Below are positions 23,479 through 31,868 of a stretch of 51,777 nucleotides of DNA, piece after piece. The stretch is taken from the NCBI GenBank assembly GCA_964573885.1, contig CAZNLL010000008.1, positions 1 through 51,777 of the forward strand, written 5' to 3'. The position numbers and the translations under genes are program-made. The first letter of the stretch is position 1. Every line of letters starts with the position of its first letter. Source of the DNA: CAZNLL01 sp964573885. GTDB lineage: Bacteria > Desulfobacterota > DSM-4660 > Desulfatiglandales > Desulfatiglandaceae. The notes beneath the pieces were generated by a model. It had not been told where the DNA came from and ran no database searches. It saw nothing but the letters and a program-made list of their open reading frames with translations.

Positions 23479-24930
23479 ATGCAAGACCGAAAGAGACCTT
23501 CTAAGGAAACATTTTTCCTGGCCCTGCTATGTTCCCTGATGGTGATGGGGTTTGTGGGGCTCTGTGTGGTGCAGCCCTTTTCGGCTCCAATCGCCGAGGC
23601 GCGGGCCGTGGTCACTCCGGGTTCCTTTTCCCCGCTGGTGAAAAAGGCCAGTCCCTCCGTGGTGAATATCAGTACGGTGAAAACCGTGGAAGGCCACGGC
23701 TGGGGCTTTTACCCCTTTAACCGGGGAGAGGATCCTTTTAAGGATTTTTTTGAGAAGTTCTTTGGTGAAAGGGCCCCCAAGAAGTTCAAGCAGCAGAGCC
23801 TGGGGTCAGGCTTTATCATTGACAAAGAGGGCTTCATTTTGACCAACAACCATGTGGTGGAAAAGACGGATGAAATCACGGTGACCCTGGCTGATGAGCG
23901 GCAATTCAGGGCCAAGATCATCGGCCGGGATTCCAAGACCGATCTCGCCCTGATCCGTATGGAGGCGGATGTCCATCTGGAGCCCTTGCCCCTGGGCGAT
24001 TCGGACAAGCTGGAGGTGGGCGACTGGGTAGTGGCCATCGGCAACCCCTTCGGGCTGGGCAACACTGTCACCGCAGGCATCGTGAGCGCCAAGGGCAGGA
24101 CCATCGGGGCCGGCCCCTATGATGATTTCATACAAACCGACGCCTCTATCAACCCGGGTAACAGCGGCGGGCCCCTGCTCAATGCCTCCGGAGAAGTGGT
24201 GGGAATCAACGCCGCCATATTTTCTCAAACCGGCGGGAGCATCGGGATCGGATTCGCCATCCCCATCAATATGGCCAAGGACCTGCTTCCCCAGCTCAAG
24301 GAGGGAAAAGTGGTCCGGGGCTGGCTGGGGGTGATGATCCAGAAGATTACCCCCGAGCTCAAAGAAAAGCTCGGCCTCAAGGATGAAAAAGGCGCACTGG
24401 TAGGGGATGTGACCGAGGACGGTCCCGCGGACAAGGCCGGGATTAAGAGGGGGGATGTGATTATCTCCTTTGACGGAAAAGAGGTGGGGCACTTTGACGA
24501 CCTTCCCTATTTGGTGGCCTCAACGCCCGTGGGCGAAAAGGTGACCGTGGAGGTGATTCGCAAAGGGGAGAAAAAGGGCCTTACCGTCAAGATCGGGGAG
24601 CTTGTGGAAGCTAAGAGGGTGTCCGAGGGCGGCAAAGAGGCGGAACCCGAGCTCGGCCTCACAGTGAGCGAAATCACCCCGGAATTGGTCCGCAATTTCG
24701 GCCTTTCCCAGAAAAGCGGTCTTGTGGTGGTAGAGGTGGAGTCGAACAGCCCGGGAGCCGCAGCCGGTCTGAGACCGGGGGATGTGATCCTGGAAGTGGA
24801 TCAGGAGCCGGTGAAGGACCTGGCCCAGTTTAAGAAGAAGATCGCCGGCTACAAGGAAGGGGATACCATCCTCTTTCTTATCGACCGCAAGGGGGTGACC
24901 CTGTATCTGACCCTGCAGGCCAAGAAATAG
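23479..24930 (+). CDS. DegP/HtrA (Do family) periplasmic serine protease
   Basis: A 483-residue protease-chaperone. Residues 11-33 are a signal or anchor segment. The trypsin-like domain has the triad H125 (NNHVV), D155 (KTDLALI) and S229 (GNSGGPL). Two PDZ domains follow, at about 290-380 and 395-480. It degrades or refolds misfolded periplasmic proteins. AAAAAGGAG is seven bases upstream of the ATG. It is monocistronic; the 180-bp region before it contains no clear sigma-E-type promoter that I can support. Confidence 0.94.
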   Translation: MQDRKRPSKETFFLALLCSLMVMGFVGLCVVQPFSAPIAEARAVVTPGSFSPLVKKASPSVVNISTVKTVEGHGWGFYPFNRGEDPFKDFFEKFFGERAPKKFKQQSLGSGFIIDKEGFILTNNHVVEKTDEITVTLADERQFRAKIIGRDSKTDLALIRMEADVHLEPLPLGDSDKLEVGDWVVAIGNPFGLGNTVTAGIVSAKGRTIGAGPYDDFIQTDASINPGNSGGPLLNASGEVVGINAAIFSQTGGSIGIGFAIPINMAKDLLPQLKEGKVVRGWLGVMIQKITPELKEKLGLKDEKGALVGDVTEDGPADKAGIKRGDVIISFDGKEVGHFDDLPYLVASTPVGEKVTVEVIRKGEKKGLTVKIGELVEAKRVSEGGKEAEPELGLTVSEITPELVRNFGLSQKSGLVVVEVESNSPGAAAGLRPGDVILEVDQEPVKDLAQFKKKIAGYKEGDTILFLIDRKGVTLYLTLQAKK

Positions 24931-24935
24931 GGGCT

Positions 24936-26519
24936 TTAGGCCATCCACACGGATTCGAGAAAGACATCCGAGAAATCGATCATCAACTTGGGGCGGTTGG
25001 ATTCAAGATCCCATGACACAAAGCTGGTGACCAGATCGAAGAGGGCGCCCTGTTCCAGGCCCAGCCGATCGGTCACCAGGGTGGTGGCCTCCCGCACGGT
25101 GGCAAGCACCATCCTGTCCACCTTCATGGATGTATTGAGACCCTTCAGATGGGAAGCGCTCCGGAGCTGGTCCACGGCCTCTTCCCAGTGGATGCCTTCC
25201 ACCTTGCGACGCAGGACATAGGCATTGCCCCGGTCCCTGATCACCAGCAAAGGGGGGTTGACCTTGACCGTGGCGTTCACGGCCTTCACTCCGGTCAGGT
25301 GGGAGGCCGCCTGCTCCAGGAGCCGCCTTTTCTTTTCCAGCTCCGGAATCTGCCTCGCCTGAATGCGTTCAAAGATATATGGCTCACCTTGAAAGGTCAT
25401 TTCCTTGAGCCGGGTGGGATCAAAACCCAGGTCCAGGAGATCACCGATAGTCAGCCCCTGGGCCGAGTCCCTGCCCTTTTCCTTCAACCAGGCGAGAAGG
25501 CTGGGCCTGCGGTAGTTGGGCAGGGATTCAATGAAATGGGCCGGGTGGTTCTTCAACGCTTCAGGGAGTTGGAGCCACAGGGCCGTATCCCCGGTCACAA
25601 AGGATGGCTTGGCCGGGAGGTCCTGGGGGGCGTAAGACTGAACAGGTAGGGCCGCGATCTCCGGGTCTAGGACGATCTGCTCCATGGACTCACCACCCGT
25701 ATACCCGATTAACCCTCCTATGCGGCGCCTGAAGGCAATCATCTTGGTCACGAAACGGGTGAACATGAACCGCATGAGCCCCAAGGCCCGGCCTTGCTGG
25801 ATATCCTCCTTGAAATAGGTGAGAAGGGCCGCATAGAGGTCTTTGAACTCGCGAATGGTCCTTTGGACCATCATCTCGTTGTCCCGCATATCTATGGCGG
25901 CCCGCTTTCGCTTGAGATGGTGGACCAGTTTGATCACCGATTCCCGGATGGGCTTTCCCTGGAGCCGGGGGGGGATGTAGATCATGTAATTGCTTCCCTC
26001 GTCGGAAAGGGCGTCTCCGATGACGGCCTCAAGGGGTTCCCAGGCCTGCTTCTGATAGATATCAAAGGTGGGGTCTTCCTCGGGGATGATGTTGTCCAGG
26101 AGGCCCACCGCAGATTTCCGAACCAGGAATTCCCGGAAGGATTCCAGGATCCGGTTCCCCAGCCCGTTTTTCCGGAAGGGGGCCGCCACCTCCACGTAGA
26201 CCAGATAATAACAGGGGAGGGGCTTTTTTAAATAGAGCATGTTGAGGCGGCCCAGGTTCTCTCCGGATTCAGAATTGATCTCAAAGACCCGGAAGCCGTT
26301 TTGGGTGTCCTCCGGTTTGAGGCGATTGATCTTGCTCCCGGACACAGTGGCCTGGACCAGGTCCCACAGGTTGTTGAAGAGATCGGAGAGGGCCGGGGAC
26401 CCAGGAGAACCCAGCCGCATGCCTTCGTCAATAAGACTAATGAGCCCCAGCCTTTCGTTGAGGCTCAAATCTTGCGGTGTTGGTGATTGAGACCGCGTTT
26501 TCATTTCCCTCGTATTCAT
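24936..26519 (-). CDS. large protein of unknown function with GNAT-like segment
   Basis: A 527-residue soluble protein with no signal. Residues ~75-165 look like a GNAT acyltransferase core (RVFEINSESGENLGRLNMLYLKKPLPCYYLVYVEVAAPFRKNGLGNRILESFREFLV, where the APFRKNGLGNRIL part fits the acetyl-CoA loop). The rest is helical and basic with no recognised motif (KMIAFRRRIGGLIGYTGGES; LVIRDRGNAYVLRRKVEG). I place the start at the ATG at 26519 with GAGGAG 11 bases upstream. Its leader holds a Phe/Tyr leader peptide and terminator. A role cannot be given; acyl- or aminoacyl-transfer is possible. Confidence 0.65.
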   Translation of the reverse strand: MNTREMKTRSQSPTPQDLSLNERLGLISLIDEGMRLGSPGSPALSDLFNNLWDLVQATVSGSKINRLKPEDTQNGFRVFEINSESGENLGRLNMLYLKKPLPCYYLVYVEVAAPFRKNGLGNRILESFREFLVRKSAVGLLDNIIPEEDPTFDIYQKQAWEPLEAVIGDALSDEGSNYMIYIPPRLQGKPIRESVIKLVHHLKRKRAAIDMRDNEMMVQRTIREFKDLYAALLTYFKEDIQQGRALGLMRFMFTRFVTKMIAFRRRIGGLIGYTGGESMEQIVLDPEIAALPVQSYAPQDLPAKPSFVTGDTALWLQLPEALKNHPAHFIESLPNYRRPSLLAWLKEKGRDSAQGLTIGDLLDLGFDPTRLKEMTFQGEPYIFERIQARQIPELEKKRRLLEQAASHLTGVKAVNATVKVNPPLLVIRDRGNAYVLRRKVEGIHWEEAVDQLRSASHLKGLNTSMKVDRMVLATVREATTLVTDRLGLEQGALFDLVTSFVSWDLESNRPKLMIDFSDVFLESVWMA

Positions 26520-26591
26520 AAGGGCCAAGGCTCCTCAGAAAAACTGTGGTCAAAAGACGCTCTGGAGAAAAGACCCCGCTCCCTTGCAGTC

Positions 26592-26621
26592 AAAAAAAAA
26601 GCGGAGCGTGTGCTCCGCTTT
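26592..26621 (-). terminator. intrinsic terminator upstream of the 527-aa gene
   Basis: AAAGCGGAGC-ACAC-GCTCCGCTTT forms a perfect 10-bp stem on the minus strand, followed by a run of nine T. It lies about 70 bp upstream of the next start codon. Confidence 0.85.
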
Positions 26622-26642
26622 AAATCTGATATTTAGGGGTAG

Positions 26643-26714
26643 TCACACGCCAGGGGTTGGTGCTCGCCCGGTAAAATAAAAATAAAAGCCCCTAAATATA
26701 CGTGTGACTTTCAT
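26643..26714 (-). CDS. candidate Phe/Tyr leader peptide (23 aa)
   Basis: An ATG with GGGAG seven bases upstream opens a 23-codon frame ending TGA at 26645-26643. Residues 10-14 are FYFYF, and Phe is also residue 7, so six of 23 codons are aromatic. The peptide ends TGRAPTPGV. Position, length and the alternating stems around it match amino-acid leader peptides such as PheL or TrpL. It is too short for ordinary gene calling. No aromatic biosynthesis gene is adjacent; the downstream gene is the 527-aa unknown protein. Confidence 0.6.
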   Translation of the reverse strand: MKVTRIFRGFYFYFTGRAPTPGV

Positions 26715-26736
26715 CAACATTCTCCCTTAACCTGTC

Positions 26737-26765
26737 TTTTTAACGATCCGGGGCTGGCTTGTCAA
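26737..26765 (-). promoter_or_regulatory. promoter of the leader-peptide transcript
   Basis: Minus-strand TTGACA (26765-26760), 17-bp spacer, TAAAAA (26742-26737). Transcription would begin near 26730, giving a leader of about 210 bases to the 527-aa gene start, or a terminated RNA of about 140 bases. Confidence 0.6.
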
Positions 26766-26793
26766 GGCCTTTTTTTGCGGGCCTCTTTTCACC

Positions 26794-27570
26794 CTATTTG
26801 CCCTTCCACTGGGGCTTGCGTTTTTCATTAAAGGCGCTGACCCCTTCCTGGGCGTCTTCGGTGGTGCACAGCCTGGCAAAGACTTCGCTGTTGTGGGCAA
26901 AGCGTTGGCGAAAGGGCATGTCGATCATCTGATAATAGTATTCCTTGCCCATCTTGACCGCCACAGGACTCTTGGCAATAAGTTTTTGGGCAAAGGCCAG
27001 GGTTTCCTCTTCAAGCCTTTCCGCAGGGACCACCCGATTGGTCAATCCCAGGCGCTCCGCTTCCTGGGCGTCGATCATGTCCCCGCTCAGCAGCATCTCC
27101 AGGGTCTTCTGCTTGCCCAGGGCATAACTGACGGGGATGATGGGGCCGGTGCACAGGAGCCCCACGTTAATGGCCGTGGTCCCGATTTTGGTCCTTTCGG
27201 CCACAATGGAGAAATCCGCCGCGAACATCAGACCGGCGCCGTTGGCAACCGCGTAACCATGGACCATGGCAATGACGGGTTTGCCCATGGCGGCGACGGT
27301 GAGGTGCATCTGATCCATGAGGGAGATCCATTCCCTGTACTGGGAGGGGCTTTTTCCGGCGAATTCGCTGATATCGATGCCGGTGGAAAAGGCCTTGCCC
27401 TCTCCCTTGACCACAATGACCCTCACTTCATCGTCCCGGTCCATCTGTGCCAGGGCCTCGTTGAGTTCCCGGGCCAGGGTTGTGCTGAAGGTATTGAACT
27501 TGTCAGGCCGGTTGAGGCTGATCATGGCGACCTGGTCCTTCTTGTCCACTAGGATGGTCTCAAAAGACAT
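26794..27570 (-). CDS. enoyl-CoA hydratase/isomerase family protein
   Basis: A 258-residue crotonase-fold enzyme. The oxyanion-hole segments are present: KAFSTGIDISEFAG (residues ~58-71) and VHGYAVANGAGLMFAADFSIVAE (~103-125). The catalytic Glu of typical hydratases (in GGGxELA) is replaced here by GAGLMFA, so plain hydration is doubtful; isomerase, dehydratase or thioesterase variants are possible. It follows the selenocysteine hdrA by 92 bp on the same strand and may share its transcript. It is the last gene before the attenuator unit. Confidence 0.85.
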   Translation of the reverse strand: MSFETILVDKKDQVAMISLNRPDKFNTFSTTLARELNEALAQMDRDDEVRVIVVKGEGKAFSTGIDISEFAGKSPSQYREWISLMDQMHLTVAAMGKPVIAMVHGYAVANGAGLMFAADFSIVAERTKIGTTAINVGLLCTGPIIPVSYALGKQKTLEMLLSGDMIDAQEAERLGLTNRVVPAERLEEETLAFAQKLIAKSPVAVKMGKEYYYQMIDMPFRQRFAHNSEVFARLCTTEDAQEGVSAFNEKRKPQWKGK

Positions 27571-27662
27571 GGTGGCTCTCCTTTCCGCGTTTTTGTTTTA
27601 TTTGCTTAGGGTTCCCAAAAGGTGGTTTCGAAAGATCGGGTAGATTACCAAATCCGGGCCGC

Positions 27663-30122
27663 TTATTCCGAGGCCCGGTCCGATTTTCGCTTTCGCCCCT
27701 TCAGGGCCTCAATGGTGGCGGCGATCTCCTCGGAGGTCACGCTCTGGCGAAGGGATTCCATGCGCTCCATCACCTCGGCAAAGCGGATCCCTTCCGCCGC
27801 GCTGATCCATTCCAGCTGGAGCCTCTCGGGCCGGATCCCAAGCTTATCCATCTTTTTGTGGACCTTCTTGACCCGTTTTTCGGTCCAGTGATTGGCATCG
27901 ATATAATGGCAGTCCCCTATGTGACAGCCACTGACCAGGATGACAGGGGCCCCTCTTTCAAAACCTTCCCAGATGAACTCTTCATCCACCCGGCCCGAGC
28001 ACATGGTTCGGATCAGGCGTACATTGGAGGGATACTGAAGACGGGAGACACCCGCATAGTCCGCACCGGCATAAGAACACCAGTTGCAGGCAAAGACCAG
28101 GATCTTCTCCCGGGATCTGTCCTGGAGCATGGTGTCCACCTGGTCCAGAATCTGGGCGTCTGTGAAGTGATGCATGATGATGGCGCCAAAGGGGCATTCG
28201 GCGGCACAGGTCCCGCACCCGGCGCAGGCCGCGGTATTGACCTGGGCCGGTAATTTCCGCTTCACGTCCACGGTGATGGCATTGTAAGGACAGACCTCCG
28301 CGCATTTTCCGCAGGCCTTGCAGCGTTCGGGGATGACTTCCGATGTGATGGGCTCGGTCTTAATATGCCCTTCATGCATGAGCCGGATGGCCCGGGCCGC
28401 CGCGGCCGAGGCCTGGGTGACGCTCTCCTTGATGTCCTTGGGCCCCTCGGCGCAGCCGGCGTAAAAGATGCCCCGCGTGGCCGCGTCCACGGGCAGGAGC
28501 TTGGGGTGGGCCTCCAGGAAGAAGCCGTCGGAGCTTAACTGAAGGCCCAGCATCTCCTGGAGCCTCTGGGTGCCCGGAGCGGGTTTGATGCCCAGGGCCA
28601 GGACGAGCATGTCCAGATAGTGGGTTTCCAGCTTGCCTGTAGCCGTGTTCTCCACCGCTACCCGCAGGCTTTTATCGGTCTCTTCTTCCACAGTGCCCGG
28701 GAGCCCCCGCACATATTGGACACCCAGCCTCCGGCTCCGGCGGTAAAGGTCCTCGAAACCCTTTCCAAAGGCCCGGATGTCGATATAAAAGACCTTGACC
28801 TCCATGTCGGGGTAGTGCTCTTTGAGCATGAGGGTGCCCTTGATGGTGTTCATACAGCAGATATTGGAGCAGTAGTTTCCGCCTTTATTTGCGGAACGGG
28901 AGCCCACGCACTGGATAAAGCCGATGGACCGGGGCCGCTTCCTGTCAGTGGGGCGGATGACCTCTCCCTCGGTGGGCCCCCCGGCGTTGATGAGCCGTTC
29001 AAACTCGAGGCTGGTGAGGACGTTTTCAAATCGGGTGTACCCGTATTCATCAAGCTCCGTGGGGTCATAAGGCTCAAGGCCGGTGGCCACCACAATGGAG
29101 CCCACCCTTTCGGTGATCTCCTCATCGGACATATGGAAGTTGATGCACCCCTTGTCACAGGCCTCAATGCATTTGGCGCACACCGCCGGGTTATGGCCCA
29201 GGCATTCGTTCATGTTAATCACATAGGCGGAAGGAACGGCCTGGGGAAAGGGCGTGAAGATGGCCCGGCGGGAAGAAAGGCCCAGGTTGAATTCGTCCGG
29301 GCAGACCACGGGGCACACCTCGGCGCAGTCCCCGCACGCGGTGCACTCTTTCTCGTCCACGTAGCGGGCCTTTTTAAGGATGTTCACGTCAAAGTTGCCC
29401 ACGTAGCCTTTGACGCCCACAATTTCACTCAGGGTGTAGAGTTTGATCCGGGGATGTCGACCGACATCCGTCATTTTGGGCCCGAGTATTCAAATGGAAC
29501 AGTCCATGGTGGGGAAGGTCTTGTCAAGCTGGGCCATGGTACCTCCGATAGAGGCCTTTTTTTCCACAAGGACCACCTCAAAGCCATTGTCCGCCAGATC
29601 CAGGGCGGCTTGGATCCCGGAGACCCCGCCTCCGATCACCAGGGTGCGTTTGGTCAGCGGGAGGATCTCCTCCTTGAGGGGGGTCAGGAGACGGACCCGG
29701 GACACGGCCATCCTGACCAGGTCCATGGCCTTTTCCGTGGCCCCCTGGGCGTCCGTCATGTGGACCCAGCTGCACTGCTCGCGCAGGTTGGCCATTTCCA
29801 GGAGATACGGATTCAGCCCCGCCGACTCCATCATTTGGCGGAAGGTGGTCTCGTGGAGCCTGGGCGAACAGGAGGCCACCACCACGCGGTCCAGACCGTG
29901 CTCCTGGATGTCATCCTTGATCTGTTGTTGCCCCGGCTCGGAGCAGGAGTAGCCTATGTCCTTGGAGATGACCACATCGTCGAGCTGGGCGGCCATCTCG
30001 GCCACCTTGGGGCAGTCCACGGTCTGGCCGATGTTAAGGCCGCAATGACACACATAGACACCGATCCTCGGCCTCTCGGCTCCGTTTTCATGATCTTTCA
30101 GATCAGCCTTTGTTGCTTCCAT
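27663..30122 (-). CDS. hdrA: selenocysteine HdrA-type flavoprotein (UGA at 29492-29490)
   Basis: An 819-residue HdrA, the FAD subunit of heterodisulfide reductase complexes and the site of flavin-based bifurcation. The Rossmann motif TLVIGGGVSGIQAALDLA is at residues ~172-189. The frame stops at UGA after PTMDCSI and continues in the same frame with ILGPKMTDVGRHP; HdrA proteins have Cys at this exact position (DCSxCIL), so residue 211 is read as selenocysteine. Downstream are two 2x[4Fe-4S] sets (CTACGDCAEVCPVVC; CKACGKCAEVCP and CAGCGTCAAECP) and, at the C-terminus, an MvhD-like domain (FACNWCSYAGADYAG). The start at 30122 has GAGGA. It is last in the kor-hdr cluster. Confidence 0.85.
29452..29492 (-). 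promoter_or_regulatory. candidate bacterial SECIS hairpin after the hdrA UGA
   Basis: After UGA (29492-29490) there are 20 bases, then GGATGTC (29469-29463), loop GGTC (29462-29459) and GACATCC (29458-29452). A 7-bp perfect stem with a loop that starts with G, 27 bases after the UGA, fits the general bacterial SECIS rule (short loop with an early G, about 16-37 bases from UGA). Confidence 0.65.
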
Positions 30123-30212
30123 TGTTGTTCCTCGATTTCGGGCCCCTTGAAGAGGCCGCAAGCCTTATTTACATCACTTTGCCTAACCCACGAATCCCCT
30201 CTTGGCGACCGC

Positions 30213-31796
30213 CTATTCCCACTCAATGGTCTTGGCCAAGAGGCTTGTGAGGTCCATCATCTCCATCTTGAGTTCTTCCCCGAAAAAGGGGTCTTCCATG
30301 GCGCAACCCAAGTGGATCTGACACTTGGGACAGGCCGTGACCAGCAGGTCGCTTCCGGTATCACGGGCCTGCCCGATCCGTTTCACCTGCAGGGCCTTGC
30401 TGTAGGCGTCGCATCCGGTCCAGGCGCAGTTGCCGCAGCAAATCGCCCCTGCGCCCCTGTCTTGCATTTCCGTGAAGGCGGTCCCATGGAGGCGGGCCAG
30501 CAGCTTTCTGGGCAGGTCCGCCCGATCTTCGAGCCGGCTCAGCCGGCAAGGGTCTTGAAAGGTCAGTTTTCGATTCAATTCCTTAAAGCCTACGGCCCCC
30601 TTGTCAATTTCTCTTTCCATCAGGTCAAAGATATGGGTGACCTTGAAATTCAACTCCATGCCCTGTTCCGGGTAGTCGTGGGAGAAGGTCCTGTAGCCTT
30701 CGGGGCAGGCGACCACAACCTCCTCTATGCCCAGCTTATGGATGGCCTCTACATTCAATTCCGCGAGCCTCAGGAAATTCTCCTTGTCCCCGGTCCAGAG
30801 CAGGTCATGGCCGCAGCAGCGTTCTTCCTCAAGGAGGGCCGGGGTGATATCAAAGAAATTGAGAAGCCTGAGACCGTCCACCAGGATATTCCTGGTCTGC
30901 ACACCCAGGTGGTTTTTGAAAAAGAGGTCGAAATAGGGCGCGCATCCTCCAAAGAAGAGGGTCTTGCTCTCGGGGTCGGTTTCAATGTCGGGCGGAAGCC
31001 ATTCCCAGTGCCGGACTTTCAGGCTCTTGGAGGTCATGGTCCTCATGAGGGATTGGAAAAAACCGCCATGCGCGTTAAAGGCGTCCGAGTCATTGTTTCT
31101 CAACAGAAAGCGCATATCCCTGATAAAGGCCGGGAAGTTCACCGCTGAAGGGCACCGGTTATAACACAGTCCACAGGTCAGGCAGGCCCACACATCCTTT
31201 TGCACGGAGGGCGAGTCGATGTGACCCGCAATAATCGCGCCGGCCATGGCCCGGGGTGAAAAGGGCTTGCCCGAAAGGGCCAGGGGGCAGGCCGATGTAC
31301 ACTTGCCGCAATCCTGGCAGGCATACACGTCGTGGGTCGCCACGATTTCCTTGGCCAGGGTACCCGTGTCCACGGTTCGCTCCACCTTGGGACGGGCCAC
31401 CACGGGGCTCTTGCCGATGGCCCTTATTTCGTCGGAGAATTCCTGGAGAAACTGGAGCAGGGTCTCGGTCTGTTCAGGCATAAAGGTGCCCAGGCGGAGC
31501 CGTTCCTTGCCCAGACCCAGAAGCTCGAGGATCCCCCGGGTGTCCTCCACGTTTTTCTGGGCCGTGGCCGTGCCCGTACCGTAGCGGCAGGTGCCGGATT
31601 CACATCCCACCAGGGCGACCCCGTCGGCGCCCATTTCAAAGGGCTTGAAGAGCAGGGCCTTGCTGATTCTCCCGGTACAGGGAATCCTCACCATGTTGAT
31701 TTCCGCGGGAATTGCGGATGCGCTGTCCTGAAGGGCCTGGTACGCGGCATGGGGCCCCCAGTTGCAGAGAAATAGAATAATCTTGAAATCGGTCAT
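30213..31796 (-). CDS. MvhD-HdrC-HdrB fusion protein
   Basis: A 527-residue electron-transfer protein with three modules in order. Residues 1-140: MvhD/FrhD-like [2Fe-2S] domain (LFLCNWGPHAAYQAL; GCESGTCRYGTGTATAQKNVE). Residues ~150-250: HdrC-type 2x[4Fe-4S] domain (CQDCGKCTSACPLAL; CLTCGLCYNRCPSAV). Residues ~270-525: HdrB with two CCG motifs (RCCGHD, ICCGNCAWTGC) that hold the non-cubane clusters and reduce disulfides. It would join HdrA (downstream) to a hydrogenase or dehydrogenase partner. The start at 31796 follows the gene upstream by 72 bp. A fused single-chain form is less usual than separate subunits. Confidence 0.85.
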   Translation of the reverse strand: MTDFKIILFLCNWGPHAAYQALQDSASAIPAEINMVRIPCTGRISKALLFKPFEMGADGVALVGCESGTCRYGTGTATAQKNVEDTRGILELLGLGKERLRLGTFMPEQTETLLQFLQEFSDEIRAIGKSPVVARPKVERTVDTGTLAKEIVATHDVYACQDCGKCTSACPLALSGKPFSPRAMAGAIIAGHIDSPSVQKDVWACLTCGLCYNRCPSAVNFPAFIRDMRFLLRNNDSDAFNAHGGFFQSLMRTMTSKSLKVRHWEWLPPDIETDPESKTLFFGGCAPYFDLFFKNHLGVQTRNILVDGLRLLNFFDITPALLEEERCCGHDLLWTGDKENFLRLAELNVEAIHKLGIEEVVVACPEGYRTFSHDYPEQGMELNFKVTHIFDLMEREIDKGAVGFKELNRKLTFQDPCRLSRLEDRADLPRKLLARLHGTAFTEMQDRGAGAICCGNCAWTGCDAYSKALQVKRIGQARDTGSDLLVTACPKCQIHLGCAMEDPFFGEELKMEMMDLTSLLAKTIEWE

Positions 31797-31868
31797 TTTC
31801 TTGCGCTCGCAGAAAAAGTCGCGGCCCACTCAGGGGCGGGGTGGTGGTTCGTCAATGGGGCCTCCTGT

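Larger units (their letters stand above)
26592..26714 (-). promoter_or_regulatory. candidate transcription attenuator (leader peptide, alternative stems, terminator)
   Basis: On the minus strand four segments follow: s1 AGTCACACG (26709-26701), s2 ATATTTAGGGG (26699-26689), s3 CGTGTGACT (26649-26641) and s4 CCCCTAAATAT (26639-26629). s1 pairs with s3 (9 bp) and s2 with s4 (11 bp), both perfectly. Then comes the terminator at 26598-26621. GCGTGTG of s3 (26650-26644) is also complementary to CACACGC in the terminator loop and stem (26612-26606), so s3 could act as anti-terminator. The leader peptide covers s1-s3. The design fits amino-acid attenuation; it is inferred from the sequence alone. 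Confidence 0.6.

Noticed and set aside
29474..30161. HdrA split into two genes at the UGA.
   Set aside because: UGA is at the conserved Cys position and the frame continues with expected HdrA sequence.
28620..31148. An 842-codon open frame on the plus strand, opposite hdrA and the HdrB fusion.
   Set aside because: It lies wholly antisense to clear Fe-S proteins, has no Shine-Dalgarno, and its composition (Gly, His, Asp-rich) is typical of the reverse strand of high-GC genes.
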